A DNA stretch of 33,403 nt. Source: DASZXJ01 sp035545895 (GTDB taxonomy: Bacteria; Planctomycetota; Phycisphaerae; Tepidisphaerales; Tepidisphaeraceae). Shown piece by piece: positions 23,638 to 31,758 of the stretch; position 1 is the stretch's first letter; every line of letters begins with the position of its first letter. Below the pieces are notes generated by a model. That model ran no database searches. It saw only the letters and a list, made by a program, of their open reading frames with translations, and was not told the origin of the DNA. Both the position numbers and the translations under genes were made by a program. The DNA lies in NCBI GenBank assembly GCA_035545895.1, contig DASZXJ010000045.1, positions 1-33,403 on the forward strand. The letters run 5' to 3'.

Positions 23638-24618
23638 CTAAACGACAGGTGAATTTTCCCAATACCATTTGACGGTGCGCGCCAGCCCGTCCGTGAGTGA
23701 CATGCGCGGGGAATAGCCAATCTTCCGCAACTTGGTAATATTCGGGCAACGGCGCGAAGTCGAACCCTTCAAAATTTCACCGGGAATCAGCTTGATCTCG
23801 CGATTCACGCACCTGGCCACTTGAGTTGCGATATCCGCGATCGTCGATTCCACGTCGGTCCCGACGTGATAGATATTCAAATGCTCGCCTTGATCCAACA
23901 CGCGAACGATTCCGTCGGCGGCATCATCAACGTAGCAAAACGCCCGTGTCTCCTGGCCATTGCCCTGGATCGGGAAATCGATCGTACCGGACGGTTGTTT
24001 GTTGGCCAGCTCGCGCAGTCGCTTTACAAATTGTGGAATGACGTGCTCCCAGCCCATGTTTGGGCCATATACATTGTGCGGACGGAAGACCGTCACCCGC
24101 CTGATATGCTTGCGGCCATAATTCAGGGCGATCAATTCACTGATGATCTTTCCGCCGCCATATGAAAATCGGGGGTTAAGCGGATCGGGCACGCTGAGCG
24201 GCGCATCCTCGGCCGTCGGAATGGTCGGCGGAGTTTGGTAAACCTCGGAGCTCGACGCCAGGCAAAGCTCGTTCACTTTCTGCGAAATGCAGGCATCGAC
24301 GACATTCATGATGCCCTTCACCGCGACTTCGAGCACCAGTTCGGGCTTGGAATAAAAGTATTCCGTGCCGTTGATATACGCCAGATGACAGACGCAATCG
24401 GCGCCGCCGATTGCTTTGCGGACGACTTCGGGGTCGCGGATGTCGCCGGTAATCAGTTCAACCTGCGATGCCATCTCGCCCATGCTTTTTTTCGATCCGC
24501 GCGAATCGTTGTCGAGCGAGCGCACCTTCGCGCCCTGTGCGAGCAGCGCCTTCACCAGTCCTCGGCCGATGAAACCAGTGCCGCCGGTCACCAGATATGT
24601 CTTGCCTTGAATGCTCAT
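23638..24618 (-). CDS. NAD-dependent epimerase/dehydratase (extended SDR)
   Basis: 326 residues. The N-terminal GGTGFIGRG (12-20) binds NAD. DIRDPEVV (about 59-66) and HLAY follow, then LASSSEVYQ with the catalytic Ser/Thr region and YGGGK with the Tyr-x3-Lys pair, and RPHNVYGP, typical of nucleotide-sugar epimerases and dehydratases. The end (LTDGLARTVKWYWEN) is the usual C-terminal helix. Likely substrate is an NDP-hexose or NDP-uronate; 4-epimerase, 4,6-dehydratase and decarboxylase cannot be told apart confidently. Its ATG overlaps the stop of the upstream GT2 gene as ATGA (24615-24618), showing translational coupling. Confidence 0.9.
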   Translation of the reverse strand: MSIQGKTYLVTGGTGFIGRGLVKALLAQGAKVRSLDNDSRGSKKSMGEMASQVELITGDIRDPEVVRKAIGGADCVCHLAYINGTEYFYSKPELVLEVAVKGIMNVVDACISQKVNELCLASSSEVYQTPPTIPTAEDAPLSVPDPLNPRFSYGGGKIISELIALNYGRKHIRRVTVFRPHNVYGPNMGWEHVIPQFVKRLRELANKQPSGTIDFPIQGNGQETRAFCYVDDAADGIVRVLDQGEHLNIYHVGTDVESTIADIATQVARCVNREIKLIPGEILKGSTSRRCPNITKLRKIGYSPRMSLTDGLARTVKWYWENSPVV

Positions 24619-25355
24619 TTGCGGTCCCGAAGCACGACGGTTTCAGGTCCGCGGCCAAGATACGTGGTCGCAAACGCATAACGAAACCAGATCCAATACT
24701 GTGGCAGCCACTTCAACACGCGGAAGCGGCTCGTACCCTGCTTACGCTCATACCAATGCAACGGCGCTTCGCCGATTTTCCATCGCAATCGGTGGCATTT
24801 TACTAACAGTTCGAGACTGTAAGCAAACCCGACTACCGACTCGATCGGTATTTGATCCAGCACGCGCCGCGAAAAAAGCCGCAGGCCATTGCTCGGGTCG
24901 CGCGTCGGCAGACGCGCTGCGTGATGCAGCACAAAAGCCGATACGCGCACGATGGTCGCTTTCAGCCAGCGGCATCCAATCATGCATCCGCCGGGCATGA
25001 AACGGCTGCCGCAGACAATGTCGCATCCCGCGCGGAACTGCTCCATCATGCCGTCGATTCGCGGCGCGTTGTAATCGTCGTCCGCCGGCAACACCATCAC
25101 CGCCGGTGCGGTGCTTTGCCTGAAGCCGGTCAACACTGCGCCGAGCGCGCCGCGGCCTTCATTTTTAACAAGCTGAACATCGGCGCCAGCCACCGGATTG
25201 GCCGCCAATACTTTTAATGTCGTGTCTTCATCATGGTCGTAACAAATGAGAACTCGAAAAGGCGTGCGCACTTCCTTCACCAACGATTGAAGCACCCGGA
25301 TGATATTATCCGCTTCGTTGTATACCGGAATGACGATGTCCAGTTCTGGCGACAT
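24615..25355 (-). CDS. Family 2 glycosyltransferase (DPM1-like)
   Basis: 246 residues of a single GT-A domain with no membrane helix. The start IVIPVYNEADNI (8-19) and the ADDDYNAP acidic metal/nucleotide motif (91-98) are classic. DPSNGLRLFSRR and the WYERKQGTSRF segment match polyprenyl-phosphate mannose/glucose synthase-like enzymes. Such enzymes move a sugar from an NDP donor to polyprenyl phosphate or a growing glycan on the cytoplasmic face. This fits the GT-C-like proteins of the locus, which would use polyprenyl-linked sugars. It starts 3 bp after the stop of the Gfo/Idh gene and overlaps the epimerase by ATGA. Confidence 0.92.
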   Translation of the reverse strand: MSPELDIVIPVYNEADNIIRVLQSLVKEVRTPFRVLICYDHDEDTTLKVLAANPVAGADVQLVKNEGRGALGAVLTGFRQSTAPAVMVLPADDDYNAPRIDGMMEQFRAGCDIVCGSRFMPGGCMIGCRWLKATIVRVSAFVLHHAARLPTRDPSNGLRLFSRRVLDQIPIESVVGFAYSLELLVKCHRLRWKIGEAPLHWYERKQGTSRFRVLKWLPQYWIWFRYAFATTYLGRGPETVVLRDRK

Positions 25356-25358
25356 GCT

Positions 25359-26384
25359 TTAGACGTTCTGCCATTGCCTCGTATTGTGCGATTCCCGCAT
25401 CGCGTCCAGCAATTTTTGCACGCGAATCCCTTGCGACAAGTTCGGAGTCACTTCTTCTCCACCGTTGACCGAATCAATCAACCGCTTGACGATACGCGAC
25501 GCCGCCTCGATCCTTCCATCGACATTGCTCTTCACTGGCGCAGCACGCTGAACAAGTTTCGCCTTGTCACGGCCGCCAATGAGCAGTTCAAACCCGTTGA
25601 CGTAGTCCGCGGTCGTATTGATCAATTGCACCGATCCGCCGTCGCCGTAAATTTCAACGCGATGACCGCTGCCGAGATAAGCGTCGGCGGCCACCGAAAG
25701 CGACACCGGCAAATTTCCCGTCAATTCCATCCAGGAATCGACCCGCGCTTCGCTGCGCTGCGGGTCCGCAGGCCCGGTCAGCCGGGCTGTTAGCTTGGTA
25801 ATCGGTCCAAAAAGCCACTCAATGTAGTATGCGCTATGGGAAACGAAGTTTCCCAGCGTCCCCCCGCCGTCCTCACCCCGCGTTTTCCATGAGCTAAGGC
25901 CAGCTTTATAGGCGTAGGTCTCCACCCGCCATGAAATTGCGACGTGGCGCAATTTTCCAAGGGTGGGCAAAAGTTCCCTGGCCTGCCGCCAGGCGGGGAT
26001 TTCAGGGAAGATAAAGTCGATGGCATGCTTCACGCCGCTGGCCTGAACCGCCTGCCATGCCTTCGATGCTGCGGCCAGGTCCGTTCCGACCGGCTTCTCG
26101 CAAAACAGATGCTTGCCCGCACGGGCGGCCGCTTCGATCAATGCCGGCTGTTTTGAAGGTGGAACTGCCACGGACACAACTTGAATCGCGGGATCATTGA
26201 TCAGCGCCATCGCATCGGCGGTTGATTGGGGTATTCCGAGCTGCTGGGCTGCTTTTTTGGCGCGATCTTCGGTGGTCGCGCAAATGGATTGGATTTCACA
26301 TCGCGGATCGGACCGGAAGGCCGGAACGTGCACCTGCTGCCCAAACCCGATGCCGATCACGCCAACGGAAATCGTCTTGTTCAT
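25359..26384 (-). CDS. Gfo/Idh/MocA family oxidoreductase
   Basis: 341 residues from the ATG at 26384; the open frame continues upstream to 26588 only inside the neighbouring gene. The N-terminal Rossmann fold starts VGVIGIGFGQQVHVPAF. The signature EKPVGTD follows FC in the strand before the cofactor-binding Lys-Pro. The C-terminal alpha/beta domain covers the rest. In surface-glycan clusters such enzymes often oxidise C3 of UDP-GlcNAcA-type sugars (WlbA/WbpB) or reduce keto sugars, which would fit the dehydrogenase directly upstream. The specific step is an inference. Start and upstream stop overlap as ATGA (26381-26384). Confidence 0.9.
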   Translation of the reverse strand: MNKTISVGVIGIGFGQQVHVPAFRSDPRCEIQSICATTEDRAKKAAQQLGIPQSTADAMALINDPAIQVVSVAVPPSKQPALIEAAARAGKHLFCEKPVGTDLAAASKAWQAVQASGVKHAIDFIFPEIPAWRQARELLPTLGKLRHVAISWRVETYAYKAGLSSWKTRGEDGGGTLGNFVSHSAYYIEWLFGPITKLTARLTGPADPQRSEARVDSWMELTGNLPVSLSVAADAYLGSGHRVEIYGDGGSVQLINTTADYVNGFELLIGGRDKAKLVQRAAPVKSNVDGRIEAASRIVKRLIDSVNGGEEVTPNLSQGIRVQKLLDAMRESHNTRQWQNV

Positions 26385-27655
26385 CGCCGATGTGCTTGGT
26401 GTTCCGCCTGCCAGGTCCGGGCCTGCGATGCATCGACGCAATTCCAGACATCCACCACATATTTCGCGGCGGGAATCTTCAATCCGCGATACGCCTTGTG
26501 AGGCGTGCTGACAAACAAAATGTCCGCTTCTTTCAAAACCTGATCCTGCGGAAGAAACGACTTGTCCTTTACGTAGGGATCGGTGCAAATGACTTTCTTG
26601 GTTTCCAGTGTCAGCAACTTGCGAAGTTTGTAAGCAAGCGAATCGCGGTGATCGTCGCTCTCGGCTTTGAATGCCATTCCCAAAATGCCCGCGGTCATTC
26701 GCGAAATGTCCGTCATCTGCTTGGCCATTTGAACCACATGCAGCGGCAAGCCTTCATTGATGAGCATGGCGGCGTGACCCAGGACGAAATTATTCTGGCT
26801 GAATGCCGCAAGCTGCATCGTGTCTTTCACCAAACAAGGCCCAGCCGCAAAACCCGGCCCCGGCATGCCTGCCATGCGCGGATATTTATCGCGACAACCT
26901 TTTAGGATGCGGTTGAAGTCCAGTCCGTGCTGCGTTGCAATCATGAAAAACTGGTTGACCGTCGCGAACTGAATGTATCGCCATGCATTGGTCATCAATT
27001 TGGCGAGTTCAGCCTCCATCGGGTCCATTTCGATGAAGTCGGTGACAAACCCGCTAAACAATTGTCGAACCTCAGCCAGAGTCTTGGCATCGGTCGCGCT
27101 GATCATCTGCGGATTCTCGCGGAACTCACGAAGGCTGTATCCCTGCACGGCACGCTCCGGGCAGAAGGAAACCGCGATATCCAAGCCATGGTTGGCAAGG
27201 AAGTTCTGTATGTGGCGAGTGATGCCCGGGAAAACCGTGCTGCGCAGAATCAAGATCTGCCCGCTTCGCAGGTTCGGCAGGCACAGTTCGAGCGCCTTAT
27301 GAATTGCGATGAAATTGGGATTCAGATGTTCGTCAACGGGTGTGCCGACGATTAAAACGACGAATCGGCAATCAATCACATGCTCGGGCGTGGAATATGC
27401 TTCAAGCTTGCCGCTTTTGATGACTTCCCCGAGCGCTTCTTGTCCGCCCTCTTCAATGAACGGCATGATGCCGCTGCGGATGGATTCGACAACTTTCGGA
27501 TTGATATCGTAAATGACCGTCTTCAGACCGGTCTGGGCGAACGTGATTGCCAGTGGCAACCCAACATGTCCGCCGCCGCCAATGACGCAAACATCACGGT
27601 TAAAAGAGCCTTCGCGGATCAATTCGAACCTCCGGGCCCCGGCTTGTGCAGACAC
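26381..27655 (-). CDS. Nucleotide-sugar dehydrogenase (UDP-glucose/UDP-ManNAc/UDP-GlcNAc 6-dehydrogenase family)
   Basis: 424 residues. NAD domain with VIGGGGHVGLPLA (24-36); LIVGTPVDEH (101-110); the STVFPG loop (139-144); SFCPERAVQG (163-172); central Lys219 and Asn223 in ELAKLMTNAWRYIQFA; and the catalytic nucleophile Cys274 in GPCLVKDT. The C-terminal domain has GMAFKAESDDHRDS, which is closer to the WecC/WbpA (UDP-HexNAc dehydrogenase) group than to UDP-glucose dehydrogenase, though I would not fix the substrate. It performs the two-step NAD-dependent oxidation of C6 to a carboxylate, giving a uronic acid donor. The best available start is the GTG at 27655; no ribosome site is evident. 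Confidence 0.93.
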   Translation of the reverse strand: MSAQAGARRFELIREGSFNRDVCVIGGGGHVGLPLAITFAQTGLKTVIYDINPKVVESIRSGIMPFIEEGGQEALGEVIKSGKLEAYSTPEHVIDCRFVVLIVGTPVDEHLNPNFIAIHKALELCLPNLRSGQILILRSTVFPGITRHIQNFLANHGLDIAVSFCPERAVQGYSLREFRENPQMISATDAKTLAEVRQLFSGFVTDFIEMDPMEAELAKLMTNAWRYIQFATVNQFFMIATQHGLDFNRILKGCRDKYPRMAGMPGPGFAAGPCLVKDTMQLAAFSQNNFVLGHAAMLINEGLPLHVVQMAKQMTDISRMTAGILGMAFKAESDDHRDSLAYKLRKLLTLETKKVICTDPYVKDKSFLPQDQVLKEADILFVSTPHKAYRGLKIPAAKYVVDVWNCVDASQARTWQAEHQAHRR

Positions 27656-27733
27656 GGGGATAAATGAAGAACGAAGATGCGTTGCCTGGTGACACCGCTC
27701 CTGCCCTTAGAATAACCCAAATTGCCAGGAGGC

Positions 27734-28069
27734 TCAACCAACTGCGCGTTCGGGAATTGTGCCGATCGACTCGATGGTTTGTCCGGCGAAACGAGGCGAC
27801 GAAGATCGTTTGGATTCGCCCGCCAGCGTCACATGCGGACGCACGGGACTTTCGCTCGCTGCCGTCGCCGACACCGCACGCAGGCGGGTGTCGAATTCTT
27901 CATTGAGCTGCGACTGAATGCTCTTCAGCTCGTCCTGAAGTTCCTGTCGCTTGGCGATCATCTGAACCATCTGCTCGTCCAGCCGCTCAAGCATTACGAT
28001 CTTCTGGTGTGCCTTTTGAAACAGTTGCACGTAAGGTGCGGCGTCGGCTGGGCTTTGGTCGTTGGACAT
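27734..28069 (-). CDS. Small coiled-coil protein in the polysaccharide cluster
   Basis: 111 residues, no family recognised. Residues about 20-62 form a likely coiled coil (KIVMLERLDEQMVQMIAKRQ and following heptads, with ELQDELKSIQSQL). The rest is a Ser/Arg/Pro-rich, probably disordered tail. No signal peptide or membrane segment. AAGGAG stands 8 bases before the ATG, which supports it as a real gene. It lies between the Wzz/BY-kinase-like gene and the sugar dehydrogenase, on the same strand. An accessory or scaffold role for the assembly machinery is possible but only inferred. The 180-bp spacer upstream holds a CCATCACC/GGTGATGG hairpin at 28107-28129. Confidence 0.7.
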   Translation of the reverse strand: MSNDQSPADAAPYVQLFQKAHQKIVMLERLDEQMVQMIAKRQELQDELKSIQSQLNEEFDTRLRAVSATAASESPVRPHVTLAGESKRSSSPRFAGQTIESIGTIPERAVG

Positions 28070-28249
28070 GCGAAGACTCCTTTCAACGGTTCACGCGCGA
28101 TCTGACCCATCACCGTCCCAGGGTGATGGTAAATATCTTTTCGCACATGGGGGCCCGTGCGTCAAGCGCAGGCAATCGACGGCCAAGGCATCGCCGTCAG
28201 GCAGGTTGGCCCCAACGGCTGGCCGTCGGAAATCTTTGTAGTCGCCGCG

Positions 28250-30334
28250 TTATGCAGCGTGTCGGTTCCGCTTGCGAGTCCGCGAAATCACAGACCGCTG
28301 GACGACGGATTGACCTTCTTCTTCAGGCGAATCTGGAGTGGGCATGGGGTCCCACGAAGCATTCGCACTGACTCCAGTCAGCACCATGCCCAATAGTCCC
28401 TCTCCGCAATTCTTGAGCAGATGCACCGAGCGCCGCAAATCGCGGACCCGGCTACGACGCTGGCGGGCGACGAGAATCGTCGCATCTGACTGCCGGGCAA
28501 CCAGTGCCGCATCGCTTGATTGAAGCAGCGGTCCCGTGTCAATAATTATGATATCCGCGCGCGAACGAGCCCAGATCAAGAGCTGGCTTAGCTGCTGCGG
28601 AGTCAAAGTGGCCAAGCCGGTTTGCTTGCTCATCGTGCCGGCAGGCAAAATCGAAAGGTTCGGCACGGAAGTCTGAATGGTCAGATCGTCCAGAGAACGG
28701 TTTGTCGCCAGATGATCGATCAACCCCTGCTCGTTGCCGACTCCCAACATGGTATGCAATCGCGGCTGTTGAAGATCGGCATCAACCAACAGCACCCGTG
28801 CGCCGTGTTCCGCCCAGGTCCAGGCGAGATTCGCAGCCGTCGCGGAAGCGCCTTCGTGCGAGGTTGCCGCCGTTACACAAAGCGATCGCATCGTGTGATC
28901 GGCAAAGTCGATGCTGTTGCGAATCATGCGGTACGCCTCGGCCCCCTGCCCATCGCGCTGTGAGATCATGGTCGTTCGATGACCTGCCACGATTCCCATC
29001 AATTGCATATTGAGTTGCCATTCGACTTCTTCGGGATCGCGAATGGTGTCGTCGAGGCGATCGACTCCCACCGCCATGATGATTCCAGCGACCAGTCCGA
29101 CGGCCAGCGCCATCAGCATCATCTGGAGAGGCGTACCCAGTTCGGGCACGGCTGGGGCGGACGCCAGTTCAATCACTTCCGCGGCTGGACCCGCGATGCT
29201 TAAATCCACTTCGAGTTTTTGGGTTCGTTCGGTCAACAGTTTCAAGAGGCTCTTGATGACATCCTGCTTTTGCTCGGCCGCCAGCAACTGGCCGTAGCTT
29301 CCGCCGGCGGATACCAGCGTCGATTCAGCTTCGGCGAGGCGCTGTCGGTCATGTTGGACGCGCACTTCCGCAGCCGCCTTGTCGGCGCCGGCCAGTTGAA
29401 CCATGCGCTGGACCTGCATGAGGGCCGCGCCGTTGATCTGTTCGAGCTGGGCGCGCTTGGCTTGCACCAGCGGATGATCGTGGCCGTAGCGCTGTTCCAT
29501 TTCCGCCAGTTTGTATTCCCCTTCAATCCAGCCCGCTGAGATTTGTCTCGCAACGGCATCGCTGGACGATGCGGATTGCAGCGTCAATAGCGCATCGTCG
29601 CTCGATCGCGCCAGCATGTCGGCCTTGATTTGAGCGTCAATCAGCGCCGCCTCATCCTGCGCCAACATCTGGCGAAGCGGATTGAGCGAATTCGATGCGA
29701 TTTGACCTTGCCCCACTTCAAGTCCCATTTCGCGCCGAAGCAGTTCAACCTGCTCGCCTGCCTTGGCGAGTTCCTTTTCCTGGGATTCGCATTCATTGCG
29801 AAGCCGGCTCAGGGCAAGCTGGGCTTGTTCAATATGGGGCTGATTGGCTTGTTGAATGTAAACATCGACGACGGAATTGGCGACGTCGGCGGCAAGTTGT
29901 GCGTCGGGACTGACAACTTTCAGTTCGGTGACGTTCACATCGAGCAAACGTCGCGGCTGAACCATCTGCTCAAGCCGCTGGGCGGCGGCACGCTGGTCGG
30001 TATTCCATCGCTGTGGAAGATTCAGTCGATCGGCCACCATTCCAAGGATGCGAGGGGATCGCAAAACATAATATTGCGCCCGAATGGCGGCTGCGTCCTC
30101 GGCGGCGGAATGCGAATCCGCCACCATCGGCATCGAACGTTCACCCAACAGACGGATTCGAGCATTGGCGGAGTATTGCGGCTCGGTGTGGACCGCGATG
30201 GCGGCACCCACGGCCAGGCTGGCGATAATGGATAACGCCACCAAACGCCATCGACGACGAAGTGCACTCATTACCCCCGGCTGCGGCGGTTGAATCGCCG
30301 GAACCCAAATTTCCTGCGCCGTTTGAGATGCCAT
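28250..30334 (-). CDS. Wzz/BY-kinase-like polysaccharide co-polymerase with altered P-loop
   Basis: 694 residues from the ATG at 30334, supported by an AGAGG site; the longer frame to 30394 is unsupported. Layout: TM1 (31-48), Wzz-type domain, long coiled coil (about 165-375) with the RYGHDHP motif (282-288), TM2 (403-423) and a cytoplasmic MinD-like ATPase domain. Walker A' (VLLVDAD, 514-520) and Walker B (IIIIDT, 595-600) are intact. The P-loop region reads HEGASATAANLA (493-504) where bacterial tyrosine kinases have GxGKST, so the invariant Lys and Thr are replaced. The C-terminus has no tyrosine cluster. It probably sets chain length and assembly, but classical autophosphorylation is doubtful. 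Confidence 0.88.
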   Translation of the reverse strand: MASQTAQEIWVPAIQPPQPGVMSALRRRWRLVALSIIASLAVGAAIAVHTEPQYSANARIRLLGERSMPMVADSHSAAEDAAAIRAQYYVLRSPRILGMVADRLNLPQRWNTDQRAAAQRLEQMVQPRRLLDVNVTELKVVSPDAQLAADVANSVVDVYIQQANQPHIEQAQLALSRLRNECESQEKELAKAGEQVELLRREMGLEVGQGQIASNSLNPLRQMLAQDEAALIDAQIKADMLARSSDDALLTLQSASSSDAVARQISAGWIEGEYKLAEMEQRYGHDHPLVQAKRAQLEQINGAALMQVQRMVQLAGADKAAAEVRVQHDRQRLAEAESTLVSAGGSYGQLLAAEQKQDVIKSLLKLLTERTQKLEVDLSIAGPAAEVIELASAPAVPELGTPLQMMLMALAVGLVAGIIMAVGVDRLDDTIRDPEEVEWQLNMQLMGIVAGHRTTMISQRDGQGAEAYRMIRNSIDFADHTMRSLCVTAATSHEGASATAANLAWTWAEHGARVLLVDADLQQPRLHTMLGVGNEQGLIDHLATNRSLDDLTIQTSVPNLSILPAGTMSKQTGLATLTPQQLSQLLIWARSRADIIIIDTGPLLQSSDAALVARQSDATILVARQRRSRVRDLRRSVHLLKNCGEGLLGMVLTGVSANASWDPMPTPDSPEEEGQSVVQRSVISRTRKRNRHAA

Positions 30335-30394
30335 AACTGCCTCTGCTAACGAAAATCTTTCGACAGGATGGCTCCCGATTGGATAGAGAAACAT

Positions 30395-30538
30395 GCCCCA
30401 TATTATCGTTAAACGTTATTCGGACCTTGCCTCACAATATATAGATGTCTACATATATTCAGTTTCATGAGACTAAACGGTCCTTGTTTGCGAACTCCAT
30501 GTTCAATAAACTACGGGACTTGCAGACTGGAAAGGAAT
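30395..30538. promoter_or_regulatory. Divergent regulatory region with AT-rich dyad
   Basis: AT-rich spacer between the divergently read polysaccharide cluster and tpiA. An imperfect dyad centred between 30446 and 30447 (TATATAGAT / GTCTACATA, arms about 30437-30446 and 30447-30456) looks operator-like. No -35/-10 pair stands out clearly on either strand. Confidence 0.35.
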
Positions 30539-31288
30539 ATGGCTCGCACTAAATTCATCGCTGGTAATTGGAAAATGAACACGGATAAGGCGTCGGCGGT
30601 TGCACTGGCCCGCGCAGTCGCCGCTGGAGCTCCAAAACAGGGGGTCGAAACGGGTATTGCCCCGCCATTTGTTTATCTTGATGCAGTGGCTGGAGCGATC
30701 AGCGGATCAAATACTCTCCTCGGCGCTCAGGACGTCTATTTTCAGAAAAACGGCGCTTTCACGGGCGAAATATCCATTGAAATGCTCAAGGACCTTGGCG
30801 TCAAATTCGTCCTGGCTGGGCACAGTGAACGGCGACATGTATTACATGAGTCCGGTGAACTCGTCGGCAAAAAAGCCGCTGCCATCTATAATGCGGGTTT
30901 GATCCTCGTGCATTGCGTCGGTGAAAAGATCGAGGAACGCGACAGTGGCAAGACCTTTGATGTCGTTTCCACACAACTCAAGGAACTTGATGGTCTTTCA
31001 CCCGAGCCCCGGCGGCTGGTCATCGCGTATGAACCCGTGTGGGCCATTGGCACTGGTCGCAATGCAACTGATGCGCAGGCCCAGGAAGTCCATGCGTTCA
31101 TCCGCGATTATCTCGCGAAAAAATGGAACAAAAACGTCGCAGACGGCGTGCGAATCCAATATGGCGGAAGCATGAAACCCGAAAATGCCAAGGGACTTCT
31201 CGACCAGCCTGATGTTGATGGCGGACTCATCGGCGGCGCATCGCTCAAGGCGGATAGTTTCCTGGCAATCGTTAACGCAGGTACATGA
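30539..31288 (+). CDS. tpiA: Triosephosphate isomerase
   Basis: 249 residues, standard length. It interconverts dihydroxyacetone phosphate and glyceraldehyde 3-phosphate in the cytoplasm. Catalytic residues are in place: Lys in AGNWKMN (8-14), His in LAGHSERR, and Glu in AYEPVWAIGTG at the base of loop 6. Phosphate-binding YGGSMKPENA and DGGLIGGASL end the barrel. AAGGA lies just before the ATG; the frame stays open to 30467 but has no family similarity there. It heads a same-strand run tpiA-secG-yicC-gmk. The spacer to secG holds an inverted 7-bp array that could form a hairpin. Confidence 0.98.
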   Translation: MARTKFIAGNWKMNTDKASAVALARAVAAGAPKQGVETGIAPPFVYLDAVAGAISGSNTLLGAQDVYFQKNGAFTGEISIEMLKDLGVKFVLAGHSERRHVLHESGELVGKKAAAIYNAGLILVHCVGEKIEERDSGKTFDVVSTQLKELDGLSPEPRRLVIAYEPVWAIGTGRNATDAQAQEVHAFIRDYLAKKWNKNVADGVRIQYGGSMKPENAKGLLDQPDVDGGLIGGASLKADSFLAIVNAGT

Positions 31289-31294
31289 AATCGC

Positions 31295-31364
31295 GATTTG
31301 CAGTTTTTGATTTGCGATTTCGAATCAAACAATTCGAAAATCGTAAATCTAAAATCGCAAATTG
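31295..31364. repeat. 70-bp inverted array of ten 7-bp units (AT-rich)
   Basis: The tpiA-secG spacer divides into GATTTGC, AGTTTTT, GATTTGC, GATTTCG, AATCAAA, CAATTCG, AAAATCG, TAAATCT, AAAATCG, CAAATTG. The first half is GATTTNN-like. The second half is mostly its reverse complement (CGATTTT, AGATTTA, CAATTTG), so the RNA would fold into a long imperfect hairpin. Length, unit size and inverted layout match the array at 11549-11618, though the sequence is unrelated. Confidence 0.75.
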
Positions 31365-31379
31365 ATATTCGGAGCATGC

Positions 31380-31742
31380 ATGTTGAATTTCTTTTTCTAT
31401 CTGACGATGGTGATCTTCATCATCGTCTGCACCTTTCTGATCCTGCTTGTGCTGATCCAAAAGGGTCGAGGCGGTGGATTGAGCAGCGCGTTCGGAGGCG
31501 GCGGCGGTAATACCGCATTTGGCTCCAAGACCGGCGATGTGCTGACTTGGGCAACCAGCGTCGTGTTTGGTATTTTCCTGCTGCTGGCAATTGCACTTAA
31601 CCTACTCGCCAACGCCAAGAGTGCCCCGCCCAAACCGACGGCCGCAGTTCCAGTCGCTGCGCCGCAGCCGGCTCCGGGAACTCCCGCGATTGCCCTTCCC
31701 CAACAAGCAGCGCCGACCACCGTTCCATCGTCACAGCCTTGA
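31380..31742 (+). CDS. secG: Preprotein translocase subunit SecG
   Basis: 120 residues. Two membrane segments (about 3-23 and 56-76) flank the conserved IQKGRGGGLSSAFGGG loop, the hallmark of SecG, which assists SecYEG-mediated export. The C-terminal 40 residues are Pro/Ala-rich and disordered-looking, an extension often seen in planctomycete SecG. GGAG precedes the ATG at 31380 by 5 bases; the frame stays open slightly upstream, into the array. tpiA-secG adjacency is common in bacteria and supports both calls. yicC begins 16 bp downstream. Confidence 0.95.
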   Translation: MLNFFFYLTMVIFIIVCTFLILLVLIQKGRGGGLSSAFGGGGGNTAFGSKTGDVLTWATSVVFGIFLLLAIALNLLANAKSAPPKPTAAVPVAAPQPAPGTPAIALPQQAAPTTVPSSQP

Positions 31743-31758
31743 GTGGATTGAGGAATAC

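Noticed and set aside
26385..26588. Longer start for the Gfo/Idh/MocA gene
   Set aside because: The extra residues lie wholly inside the upstream dehydrogenase gene. The ATGA overlap and the Rossmann start at MNKTISVGVIG fix the ATG at 26384.
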